Of a stretch of 28,205 nt of DNA, positions 9,406 through 16,913 are shown one piece after another. The stretch comes from a virus, in IMG/VR virus record IMGVR_UViG_3300038369_000505, positions 1 to 28,205 of that record; one strand, written 5' to 3'. How positions within the stretch are numbered: the stretch's first letter is position 1; each line of letters opens with the position of its first letter. A program made the position numbers and the translations under genes. A model generated the notes under the pieces. It saw nothing but the letters and a program-made list of their open reading frames with translations. It had not been told where the DNA came from and ran no database searches.

Positions 9406-11249
9406 TGGGATTAGACACATATATAGGAAGAGAACCAACAATCGGTGATTTAGAAAAACAAACTATTACAGGTGATAATAGTACAACTACATTTACCTTA
9501 GATTTCGCTGTTGGTGATACTGCACATATTTTAGTTATATCAAATGGTGTTGTATTAACACCAGGTACTGCTTATTCATTAAATGGTACAGGTACTCAAA
9601 TAACATTTTCTGTTGCACCTTCATCAAGTCAGTCTCACCATATATTATTCTTAGGTAAACAACTTCAAGTCATATCTAGTGTAATTGACGCAAATGGTCA
9701 AGAGTTTACTTTAGATGCTGATGGTGACACAAGCCTTACAGCTGATACAGACGATAAAATAGATATTAAGATAGGCGGATCAGATATTGGTTTCTTTAAT
9801 GCTTCAGGATTCACTACAACAGGAGGAGTCACCTCTGCTAGTTTTACAATCGGTAGTGCTGTAATAACTGAGTCAGAATTAGAAATATTAGATGGTGCTA
9901 CAGTTTCAACTGCTGAATTAAATGTATTAGATGGCATTCCTGCTACACTAACTGCTACAGAATTAGGATATGTTGATGGTGTCACCTCTGCTATTCAAAC
10001 ACAATTAGATGCTAAACAGGCAACTATTACAGGTTCTGCAACAACGATTGATACAGAATCTTTAACTGCAAATAGAGCAGTTATTTCTAATGGATCACAA
10101 AAAATTGCTGTAAGTGATGTAACCGATACTGAGTTAGGATATTTAGATGGAGTTACCTCTTCTGTTCAAACACAATTAGACGCAAAGGCAGGAACTGCTT
10201 CACCTACATTTACAGGAACAATAACAGCTGCACAAGCAAACTTTAGTGGTGATGTTGGTTTAACTGGTAGTGCAAACTTAACGATTGCAGGAAATTTAAC
10301 AGTAAATGGTACAACGACAACAGTTAATACTACAAACACTACTATTACCGATAATTTACTTGAGTTAAATAGTGGTGTAACCTCAAATGCTAACGACTGT
10401 GGTATTATTATTGAAAGAGGTTCAACTGGTAATAATGCAATTATGGCTTGGGATGAAAGTGCTGATGGATTTATATTTGGTACTACAACTGCGGCCGCAG
10501 ATGGCACAGGAGATTTAACAATCGCAGCTGCACCTTTAACTGTTAGTCAATTAGATGTAGGAGATGACGGTCAAATTAGACTTGGTGATTCTCAAGACTT
10601 ATTAATATTTCACGATAGTAGTAATGGTCTTAGTGTAATTAGAGATGCAGGTACTGGTGGTTTAGATATAAGAGCAAGTGCTTTAGCAATCGAGAATGAT
10701 GGCGGTACAGAAACTATGGCAACTTTCGCTGTTGATGGTGCTGTTTCTCTTTATCACGATAATACTCTTATATTTGCGACAGCTTCAGATGGTATTGATG
10801 TAACCGGTAAGGTTGATGCAAGTGGTGCTATTGAGGGTGTTGGTGCAACAATCACAGGTTCTACTGAACTAACTTCACTTGGTGTTGGTACTGCTGCTTC
10901 AGGAACTACTGGTGAGATAAGAGCAACTAATGAAATTACTGCCTACTATTCTTCAGATGTTGCACTAAAAGAAAATATTACAACAATAGATAATGCTTTA
11001 GATAAAATTAATTCTCTACAAGGTGTTAAATTTGACTGGACAGATGAGTATATTGAGTCTCGTGGCGGCGAAGATGGATATTTTGTTAGAAAACACGATA
11101 CAGGAATAATTGCTCAAGATGTTGAAAAAGTTTTACCTGAAATTGTTGCTGAAAGAGCAGACGGTTATAAAGGTGTCAAATATGAAAAACTTATGGGGTT
11201 AGTAATTCAAGCAATTAAAGAATTATCTAAAAAAATGGATGAGAAATAA
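9405..11249 (+). CDS. Long tail fibre with C-terminal S74 self-cleaving chaperone (paralogue 2)
   Basis: A 614-residue fibre. Residues 1-95 repeat the N-terminal beta domain of the preceding fibre (STTTFTLDF, PGTAYSLNG, ITFSVAPSSS). Two similar units (LGYVDGVTSAIQTQLDAK near 185-204 and LGYLDGVTSSVQTQLDAK near 242-261) form part of the shaft, followed by the NLTVNGTTTTVNTTN block shared with paralogue 1. Residues about 517-614 are an intramolecular chaperone of the S74 (endosialidase) family: SDVALKENI, then HDTGIIAQDVEKVLPEIV and a terminal helix. Ser517 and Lys522 have the spacing of the known Ser-Lys cleavage pair, so the chaperone is expected to fold the trimer and then cut itself off just before Ser517. 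It starts and ends with one-base stop/start overlaps. Confidence 0.9.
   Translation: MGLDTYIGREPTIGDLEKQTITGDNSTTTFTLDFAVGDTAHILVISNGVVLTPGTAYSLNGTGTQITFSVAPSSSQSHHILFLGKQLQVISSVIDANGQEFTLDADGDTSLTADTDDKIDIKIGGSDIGFFNASGFTTTGGVTSASFTIGSAVITESELEILDGATVSTAELNVLDGIPATLTATELGYVDGVTSAIQTQLDAKQATITGSATTIDTESLTANRAVISNGSQKIAVSDVTDTELGYLDGVTSSVQTQLDAKAGTASPTFTGTITAAQANFSGDVGLTGSANLTIAGNLTVNGTTTTVNTTNTTITDNLLELNSGVTSNANDCGIIIERGSTGNNAIMAWDESADGFIFGTTTAAADGTGDLTIAAAPLTVSQLDVGDDGQIRLGDSQDLLIFHDSSNGLSVIRDAGTGGLDIRASALAIENDGGTETMATFAVDGAVSLYHDNTLIFATASDGIDVTGKVDASGAIEGVGATITGSTELTSLGVGTAASGTTGEIRATNEITAYYSSDVALKENITTIDNALDKINSLQGVKFDWTDEYIESRGGEDGYFVRKHDTGIIAQDVEKVLPEIVAERADGYKGVKYEKLMGLVIQAIKELSKKMDEK
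10286..10536 (+). repeat. Fibre module shared with 8481-8735 (copy 2)
   Basis: This is the second copy of the module, encoding NLTVNGTTTTVNTTN through ERGSTGNNAI and AWDESADGFI to TIAAAPL. Long stretches such as the codons for RGSTGNNAI are nearly identical at the DNA level, a substrate for recombination between the two adjacent fibre genes. Confidence 0.85.
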
Positions 11250-12925
11250 TGACACTACAAGCTTCAGGTGCTATTTCACTATCTGATATAAAAAATGAAC
11301 ACGGTGGTGGTTCAACAAATATTGCATTAGGAAATTATAAAAAACAAATAGATAATGCAGATGGCTATGCTTACTATATAGTATCGTGGACAGGTCATCA
11401 CTTTCAGATTGCTGGCACTTCTCCGTTTACAACTTTAACTTTTTATGCACATACACACACGACAGATATATTTCTTTTATTAGATAGTAGTGTTACCGTA
11501 CCTGTTAATGTAACCACTACTATTACTACCGATGGTTCAAATTTGGTATCAAGTGGTGTTTCTAATAATGGTTCTACCTACAATGCAAGTAGTGCCTATC
11601 ATCGTGGATCATATACACAAATTCATATAAAATCTCTAGGTACAGCAACAGGTAATACAGGTACTGATACTTTCGATTCTTTTATATATCTATCAACAAA
11701 TCAATTACAAGTGCAAAGTGGTAGTGACTCATCTGCTAGGTATAATGCATTTAAAGCAACGCCTGCTACTGGCGAGGTTAAACATCATCAATCTTATTCT
11801 GATCTTGCATTTCCATCCGCTTTAGATGGTGGTAGTGAAGATGCAAAAGTAGGTGGCGGAACATTTTTCTCTACAAGTTCAACTTCATATCCGGGATTAA
11901 TTAAAAATGGTCAATCTTTAACAATGAAAGGCACAATGGAAACTGCACCTGGCGGTGTTTTTTCAGGTGGTGGTAATGCGATCTATCTATATTTTTCAGG
12001 TTATCAAATAACAAGATCAGACTCAAATAATAATACACACGGTCAGTCTTTTAGTGCCTTAGGGGCCCTTAGATTTGATAAAACAGGTATTAGTGGTGGT
12101 TGGACAAATAGTGGTTCAGGTTTTGCAAGTTTTTTTGCTGCTAATATACCTTCAACACCAAATGCTGCTACTGGAGGATTTACGACTTCGGGATGGTCTT
12201 TATCAGATACATCTTCGGGTTCTACTTATCAGGTTACCCTTACTAATAACACAGGTAATGATTATCTTCTCATTTCAAATAATTCACAAGATGGTACAAA
12301 AAATCTACCTTATTATTTTGCTTGGGGTGATTCTGGTGGTCAATTTGATTTTAGTACCACTAATAATGTGGGAACAGGTGGTTTAACAGAAAGATATGGT
12401 CAAAATCTTTACTCTCAGCTTACAATACAAAAAAATTCCTTTAATGGTTCAAATATAGGAACTCAAAATTTTTATGCATATCATACCTCAAGTGCAAATA
12501 GAGCAACTGTTATAACTCAACTTTTAGAATTATTTAATGAATTTGATGGTCAAGGAATAAATGGTGGTGACTTTAGAGATGAAGGAATAACTCCTGGAAA
12601 TTCTTATGGATTAGACGGAATAGCTAATAGTCTTAGAGCCCAAGAAATAACTACAGGAACTTTAAGAATATTTGACAATATTCAGCAAAGCTCTTCAACT
12701 GGTGGTGAACTAAATATTACATATTCAAACTATCATAGTGCAAGTGCTTTTGGTGGACCTACATATGGTTCTACCTCAGCTCAGGGTGCTACAAACTTTA
12801 GTCCAACTATAACAAAGGATGGTCGATATACAGGAAGTGATACGGATGCTTCAAGATATAATGCTCCTGTTAAATATTATAAACAAAATATGAAATTTTC
12901 ACACTATTACGATACACAGGCTTAG
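11249..12925 (+). CDS. Putative receptor-binding/fibre protein with SGAIS N-terminal motif
   Basis: A 558-residue protein. The N-terminus ASGAISLSDIKNEHGG matches a short motif common at the start of fibre-tip or adhesin-like proteins in marine phages and found again in the gene at 13172. The rest is rich in Ser, Thr, Gly, Asn, Tyr and His, with no shaft repeats like those of the upstream fibres. It contains clusters such as TFYAHTHTTDIF, SSTSYPGLIKNGQSLTMKG and YLYFSGYQITRSDSN, which look like beta-structured surface protein. There is no signal peptide, S74 domain or known enzyme motif. It follows the S74 fibre with a one-base overlap, fitting a separate tip or short fibre. The function is inferred from context and composition. 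Confidence 0.65.
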   Translation: MTLQASGAISLSDIKNEHGGGSTNIALGNYKKQIDNADGYAYYIVSWTGHHFQIAGTSPFTTLTFYAHTHTTDIFLLLDSSVTVPVNVTTTITTDGSNLVSSGVSNNGSTYNASSAYHRGSYTQIHIKSLGTATGNTGTDTFDSFIYLSTNQLQVQSGSDSSARYNAFKATPATGEVKHHQSYSDLAFPSALDGGSEDAKVGGGTFFSTSSTSYPGLIKNGQSLTMKGTMETAPGGVFSGGGNAIYLYFSGYQITRSDSNNNTHGQSFSALGALRFDKTGISGGWTNSGSGFASFFAANIPSTPNAATGGFTTSGWSLSDTSSGSTYQVTLTNNTGNDYLLISNNSQDGTKNLPYYFAWGDSGGQFDFSTTNNVGTGGLTERYGQNLYSQLTIQKNSFNGSNIGTQNFYAYHTSSANRATVITQLLELFNEFDGQGINGGDFRDEGITPGNSYGLDGIANSLRAQEITTGTLRIFDNIQQSSSTGGELNITYSNYHSASAFGGPTYGSTSAQGATNFSPTITKDGRYTGSDTDASRYNAPVKYYKQNMKFSHYYDTQA

Positions 12926-12927
12926 AT

Positions 12928-13155
12928 ATGACAACAGAAAAAAAATATGTTACCAAGAACGGTTTTGTAATTAGAGAGGTAAAACGCAAAAGTGGAACTA
13001 CGGATACCTATATATATCACAAAGATGACCCTATGAAATATATGCACGAAGGCGGAGCACCTAATATAAGTGAAGAAAAGGTAAAACGAGATATAGAAAA
13101 ACTCCAAAGAGAGCAGGCATTCGAATTAGAGTGTTCTAACGAGATGAATAAATAA
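12928..13155 (+). CDS. Small charged protein of unknown function
   Basis: A 75-residue protein starting 3 bases after the preceding stop. The N-terminal half has two likely strands (KYVTKNGFVIREVKRKSGTT, TDTYIYHKDD). The C-terminal part (SEEKVKRDIEKLQREQAFELE) is a strongly charged amphipathic helix or short coiled coil. I do not recognise a family. It lies between two adhesin-like genes that share an N-terminal motif, so it could be a chaperone or connector for one of them. That is inference only. Its last codons (aat aaa taa) form one of two tandem late-promoter-like motifs for the next gene. Confidence 0.68.
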   Translation: MTTEKKYVTKNGFVIREVKRKSGTTDTYIYHKDDPMKYMHEGGAPNISEEKVKRDIEKLQREQAFELECSNEMNK

Positions 13156-13163
13156 TATAAATA
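13147..13163 (+). promoter_or_regulatory. T4-type late promoter motif pair before the glycine-rich gene
   Basis: A perfect TATAAATA lies at 13156-13163, with a one-mismatch AATAAATA directly before it at 13147-13154. In T4, transcription begins a few bases after this box. Here the ATG of the next gene is at 13172, only 8 bases beyond, and no ribosome binding site is visible, so the transcript would be almost leaderless. Confidence 0.6.
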
Positions 13164-13171
13164 ATAGTATT

Positions 13172-14305
13172 ATGGCAACACCATCAGGCGCAATTAGTTT
13201 TGAAGATATAAGAACAGAGTTTGGTCAACCACAGGCCAACAACTCTCTTAATGGTTACTATAGCGGTGGATCTGCATTAGGGGCACCTCTGGCAAATGTA
13301 CCAGCAAGTGGAGCAATCTCAATGTCTGAGTTAAGAATTATTGAAAAAACATCAGGTAGTGGTAATAAAGTCAATGCTGCTAGTGGTGTGCCAAATGGTA
13401 CTCATTTAATATTTTTTACTAGCGATATTTGTTATTCAGATGATTCTGCTCAAGGTGCTCTTCAAGTGCCTGGTAGTAGAACAGGTGCAACGACAGTAGT
13501 TATTAATCATAACATAGCTGGTAAAGGTGGTGGAGGTGGTAATGGTCAAGCCGTATCCAGTAATACAAGTAACCACGATGCCTCACCGAGTGGTTCTGCT
13601 GGTAATGGTGCAAGTGGAGGTCCTGCTGTAGTATTAGGTTCTCCTACACATTTAGATAACAATTCAAATATTCGTGCTGGTGCTGGTGGAGGCGGCGGAG
13701 GTTCTGCTTTCGGAGGTGAACACGGATTTGCCTCAAATGGTATAACTTGTAATTCAACTAATTTAAAAGGTATCATCACAAATACCAATGGTAATACAGC
13801 ATTTTTGATAGGTTCAGCTGGGGGAGGTGCTTCTGGTGGTAACAGTCAAATTAATAATAGTGCTGATGGTGCTGCTGGTAATGCTGGTGGCGGAGGCCAC
13901 GCAACTAATTTTACAAGTTCTAATAGAAATATTTATGTGACCGGTACACAATGTGGTTCTAATGGAATATATTATACAGGTAGACGAGTAAGAATGATTG
14001 CAAATAGTAATGCTGGAACCACAAACTCTCAAGCTGGAGGTGGTTCAGGTATAAGTAGTGCTTGTAATGGTGGTGCTGGTGGTGTTGATGGTAATGCTGG
14101 GGCATCAACAAATGCTTCTAGTAATTTAAGTCACCCTACAATAAGTGATAATGGCAACTCTGTAAGTAGTACATCAGCAACAGGAAGTCCAGACGGAGGT
14201 TCTGGAGGCGGCGCTGGTAATGCAATACAAGGTTGGAATTCATTTAGTATAACCGTACACGGTATCGTTTCAACTCAAGGCACATTTACAGGAGGAATAA
14301 CTTAA
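13172..14305 (+). CDS. Glycine-rich adhesin-like protein (gp38-like in style)
   Basis: A 377-residue protein. It opens with PSGAISFEDIRTEFGQ, the same motif as in the gene at 11249, and carries a second shorter copy, SGAISMSELRI, near residue 47. From about residue 118 on it is dominated by polyglycine islands (GKGGGGGNG, GAGGGGGGSAFGG, GSAGGGASGG, GNAGGGGHA, QAGGGSG, GGSGGGAGNA) separated by variable Asn/Ser/Thr loops. Such islands recall the polyglycine sandwich of T4-like gp38 adhesins, in which Gly strands form the core and the loops bind receptor; this is analogy, not proven homology. Two cysteine-containing loops (TSDICYS, GITCNST) may be exposed. The late promoter abuts the start and there is no clear ribosome binding site. 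Confidence 0.7.
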   Translation: MATPSGAISFEDIRTEFGQPQANNSLNGYYSGGSALGAPLANVPASGAISMSELRIIEKTSGSGNKVNAASGVPNGTHLIFFTSDICYSDDSAQGALQVPGSRTGATTVVINHNIAGKGGGGGNGQAVSSNTSNHDASPSGSAGNGASGGPAVVLGSPTHLDNNSNIRAGAGGGGGGSAFGGEHGFASNGITCNSTNLKGIITNTNGNTAFLIGSAGGGASGGNSQINNSADGAAGNAGGGGHATNFTSSNRNIYVTGTQCGSNGIYYTGRRVRMIANSNAGTTNSQAGGGSGISSACNGGAGGVDGNAGASTNASSNLSHPTISDNGNSVSSTSATGSPDGGSGGGAGNAIQGWNSFSITVHGIVSTQGTFTGGIT

Positions 14306-14544
14306 TGGCAATAACATGGAAAACTGCTGAAACAAATGAAGGTGGTACTGAAATAGAATTTTCTGATGGAACTTATAAAGTGTATATTAGAATGAGTGAA
14401 AAATTTGAGAGTCTTAAAACCTCTGGTACATTAGAGTTTGAGGATGTTGATAAATATTTAGCGATTCACCAAGATCATATAAGAGCTATGTTTACCGATC
14501 AAACTGGTGATGACTTTAAGGATGAAGGTGTATTTTTATTATGA
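14305..14544 (+). CDS. Unknown 79-aa acidic protein, first gene of the accessory cassette
   Basis: A 79-residue protein starting at an ATG that overlaps the stop of the glycine-rich gene by one base. The N-terminal half is beta-like (ITWKTAETNEGGTEIEFSDG, TYKVYIRMSE). The C-terminal half is likely helical and acidic (EDVDKYLAIHQDHIRAMF). I do not recognise a family. It opens a run of six genes that overlap one another, so it is probably translated together with the genes after it. Nothing in it points to an enzyme. Confidence 0.68.
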   Translation: MAITWKTAETNEGGTEIEFSDGTYKVYIRMSEKFESLKTSGTLEFEDVDKYLAIHQDHIRAMFTDQTGDDFKDEGVFLL

Positions 14545-14870
14545 AATATCAAAAGGGTGAACTGCCTGATCAACCTGAAGCTAAGATAAATGTATTAGAA
14601 GATTATGTAACCAAACAAATACAATATCGAACTAAAGGTAGAGTTTTAAAATATTTAACAGAATTTGAATTTTCTGAAATTGTATATGATGGTGAATTTA
14701 TTAATTCTGAAACAAAAGAAACAATACTATGGTGTGAGTATGGAGATATTGTAATTAATAATGTTAGAACTATGCGAGAAGATAATACTTTAATATGTTC
14801 TGCTCTAGGAAAAAAATATACTATGAAAAGTTTGAACCCTTCTGGAGGAAAAATTTATGCCTTTATATAA
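14541..14870 (+). CDS. Unknown 109-aa protein
   Basis: A 109-residue protein that begins in an ATGA overlap with the preceding stop, suggesting coupled translation. It looks like a small mixed alpha/beta domain: a helix near residues 18-45 (LEDYVTKQIQYRTKGRVLKYL) followed by strands (FSEIVYDGEFIN, ETILWCEYGDIVINNV, YTMKSLNPSGGKIYAF). I know no family for it. Its 3' end overlaps the next gene by 14 bases and contains that gene's strong ribosome binding site. Confidence 0.66.
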   Translation: MKYQKGELPDQPEAKINVLEDYVTKQIQYRTKGRVLKYLTEFEFSEIVYDGEFINSETKETILWCEYGDIVINNVRTMREDNTLICSALGKKYTMKSLNPSGGKIYAFI

Positions 14871-15636
14871 AAGATTAGATGTAGCCAGTGAAGCACAAAT
14901 AAACGAACCTATACTAGAAGAAACTATTGAAAAGGCAACAACTGGTAATGTTAGAACTTCTAAAGTAGAATTACTACAAAAAAATATAGTCGTTAGATGT
15001 TTACCAAATATATACTATCATACTATTGCAGAGGGCGAAGGTCCTATATTTAACAATGGTGCGATACCAGAATATTGTAGAACTAATTTATCAGTACAAG
15101 TAATATATCCAAATGGCATATGGTTTCCTTTAAGTAATGGTGATGAAGTAAATCTTCCTGCTGGTTCTTATCAAACACTTAACGATAACAATAATTTTGT
15201 AATGAAATATAGAAATGAAATTTGTACTACAAAAGCAGGTACACTTTTAGATGATATAAAATATGATGGTGAAGAAATTTATTTTCCCAAAAGTGCTCAA
15301 TATACAGATAAAAGAGCTGACTTTAGAGGTGGGTTTTATTTGTTTATGGGTATCATTCACGATATTACATATACAGCACAGGCTTGGTATCCTAAAATAG
15401 TCAATCATTATACAGAAAAATCATTTACTATAACAAAAGCCGATAATGTTATACAGCATTTTTTGTATATAACTTCAGGTATGGTAAATGTAAGTGAAGG
15501 AATAAAAAATAGAAATTTTAAAAAAGAATCTTGTCTTTTACTACAAAAAGATAAAACTTATACAATATCACAAATTGGTGATGAACCTATGAATGTTTAT
15601 GAATTTAAATCTGTTAAGAAAGCCGCTACTAACTAA
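14857..15636 (+). CDS. Unknown 259-aa protein with a possible cupin-like C-terminal domain
   Basis: A 259-residue protein with a good ribosome binding site, GGAGGA at 14844-14849, seven bases before ATG 14857. It is strongly beta-like, with many aromatic residues. Residues about 40-115 read as one beta domain (NIVVRCLPNIYYHTIAEGEG, LSVQVIYPNGIWFPLSNGDEVNLPAGSY). Residues about 190-252 (FTITKADNVIQHFLYITSGM, VNVSEGIKNRNFKKESCLLL, EPMNVYEFKSV) have the rise-and-fall pattern of a cupin barrel, but a full metal-binding His/Glu set is not obvious, so the cupin idea is weak. No signal peptide is seen. Its last 44 bases overlap the desaturase frame. It may be structural, regulatory or a metabolic partner; I cannot choose. 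Confidence 0.65.
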   Translation: MPLYKRLDVASEAQINEPILEETIEKATTGNVRTSKVELLQKNIVVRCLPNIYYHTIAEGEGPIFNNGAIPEYCRTNLSVQVIYPNGIWFPLSNGDEVNLPAGSYQTLNDNNNFVMKYRNEICTTKAGTLLDDIKYDGEEIYFPKSAQYTDKRADFRGGFYLFMGIIHDITYTAQAWYPKIVNHYTEKSFTITKADNVIQHFLYITSGMVNVSEGIKNRNFKKESCLLLQKDKTYTISQIGDEPMNVYEFKSVKKAATN

Positions 15637-16378
15637 AAGAGGTCTGAATAATGTTAAATTAGCAGGTCGAGAAGCGTGGGAGTCCACAGTTTTTCAACTT
15701 ACAATTTATACACTTGCAGTATGTTTTTTGTTATTCTATCCTGTTAATTATATATTAGCACCATTTACTTCTATTTCAGTTTCACTTGTTATGGGATTTG
15801 CAATAGGTATATTTCTACACAGAGGTTTTGTACATAAACAATTTAAGACTTACTCTTGGTTACAAAAACCTGCCTTGTTTATTGCAAGTATGGTAATGTT
15901 TACAACTTCTATTCGTTGGTCTTTTGCTCATATGTATCATCATAAATTTGTAGATACAGACCAAGACCCACATAATCCTTTAAGTATAGGTCTAATAGGC
16001 TCTGCATTTCCTATATTTTGGAATAAGTTTCCTGTATCAATGCGAGATATGCTAAGACTTAAAAGTCATTTTAAAGACCCATATCATAGATTTATGGAAA
16101 AATATTTTGCATATGTAGTTATAGGATTTTATAGTTTACTTGCATTAATCAGTTTTGAGTTTTTTGTTTACTTTGTATTGGGTTGTGCTTTGACTAATAT
16201 ATTTGTTGCTATGGTAAATCAACTTCACGCTTGGGAAAATCCTGAAGGTGTATGGTGGTCGTTGATATCTGGCGGAGAGGGTTTTCATAATAAACACCAC
16301 GAGAATATGAGAGACTATCAAGATGGCAGTCCTTTTATCTGGTTTATAGAGATGGTAAAAAAGAATGAACGAAGATGA
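15593..16378 (+). CDS. Membrane fatty-acid (acyl) desaturase, delta-9-like
   Basis: A 261-residue integral-membrane di-iron desaturase, expected to use O2 and electrons to put a double bond into a fatty acyl chain in the host membrane. All three histidine boxes are present: HRGFVH (76-81), HMYHH (113-117) followed by TDQDPHN, and GEGFHNKHH (228-236). A further His in NQLHAW (212) is near the extra ligand position of this family. Hydrophobic spans near 33-75, 94-108 and 172-208 fit its four membrane segments. Length is normal for short bacterial and cyanophage forms. Lipid desaturases are known in cyanophages. The start is uncertain: ATG 15593 or 15599 lies inside the previous gene, while the only good ribosome binding site (AAGAGGT) points to an out-of-frame ATG at 15651. 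The 3' end overlaps the next gene by 14 bases. The electron donor is not encoded nearby. Confidence 0.9.
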   Translation: MFMNLNLLRKPLLTKRGLNNVKLAGREAWESTVFQLTIYTLAVCFLLFYPVNYILAPFTSISVSLVMGFAIGIFLHRGFVHKQFKTYSWLQKPALFIASMVMFTTSIRWSFAHMYHHKFVDTDQDPHNPLSIGLIGSAFPIFWNKFPVSMRDMLRLKSHFKDPYHRFMEKYFAYVVIGFYSLLALISFEFFVYFVLGCALTNIFVAMVNQLHAWENPEGVWWSLISGGEGFHNKHHENMRDYQDGSPFIWFIEMVKKNERR

Positions 16379-16913
16379 AAGAGTAAAAAAACTTATAAGA
16401 AGTAATGTAGTAGGCACAGGCCATAGTGATTTATTTGTAAAAGAGACAAATTGGCGAAGTGAACCTAAACAATCAGAAACTTATTGTAAAGAGGTAGTCA
16501 AAAAATTAAAAGATCAAGACCCAACTCAATGTGAATTCTTTAGAAGTCCTTATCCTCTAAATCAAAACTCTTGTATAAAAATAGAAAATGATAAAGACTA
16601 TATAGAGGAACTTGAAAGAATGGTTTATGAATTAAGAGATCAAGTTAATTATAAGGATGAAGAATGGTATTGGTACTGGATACCTGAAAGATTAAAATAT
16701 AAATTATTATCTGAGGAGCAAAAACAAGAAATAGATTTATTAAAAGATGAAAATGCTCAACTTAAATCTAAAAATATGCATTATTTAAAAAATATTGCAA
16801 GATGGCGAAAAGTTGCAAGACACTTAAAAGAAATTATATTAACACTAGATTATGAAACAAATAATACTTCACACAGGAAGGTGCGGCTCGACAAAACTAT
16901 GGGCGATACTTGA
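16365..16913 (+). CDS. Unknown 182-aa protein with C-terminal coiled coil
   Basis: A 182-residue protein overlapping the end of the desaturase by 14 bases. Residues about 1-70 are polar with two Cys (ETYCKEVV, TQCEFF). Residues about 75-100 (DYIEELERMVYELRDQV) and 115-165 (QEIDLLKDENAQLKSKN and onward) are predicted coiled coil by heptad spacing, joined by an aromatic patch, EEWYWYWIPERL. There is no membrane segment. Its last 62 bases overlap the sulfotransferase-like gene in another frame, so its final 20 residues are encoded twice over. The function is unknown. A scaffold that links cassette proteins, or a minor structural protein, would fit. Confidence 0.65.
   Translation: MNEDERVKKLIRSNVVGTGHSDLFVKETNWRSEPKQSETYCKEVVKKLKDQDPTQCEFFRSPYPLNQNSCIKIENDKDYIEELERMVYELRDQVNYKDEEWYWYWIPERLKYKLLSEEQKQEIDLLKDENAQLKSKNMHYLKNIARWRKVARHLKEIILTLDYETNNTSHRKVRLDKTMGDT

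Noticed and set aside
12075-12386. Plus-strand open frames of Leu/Ile-rich sequence inside fibre genes (12075-12386, 19502-19702, 21467-21733, 23270-23485)
   Set aside because: They are frame-shifted readings of clear genes, with compositions (poly-Leu) that result from reading Thr/Gly/Asp codons out of frame.
11249-14305. Diversity-generating retroelement acting on the adhesin-like genes
   Set aside because: No reverse transcriptase gene and no template/variable repeat pair was seen in this window.
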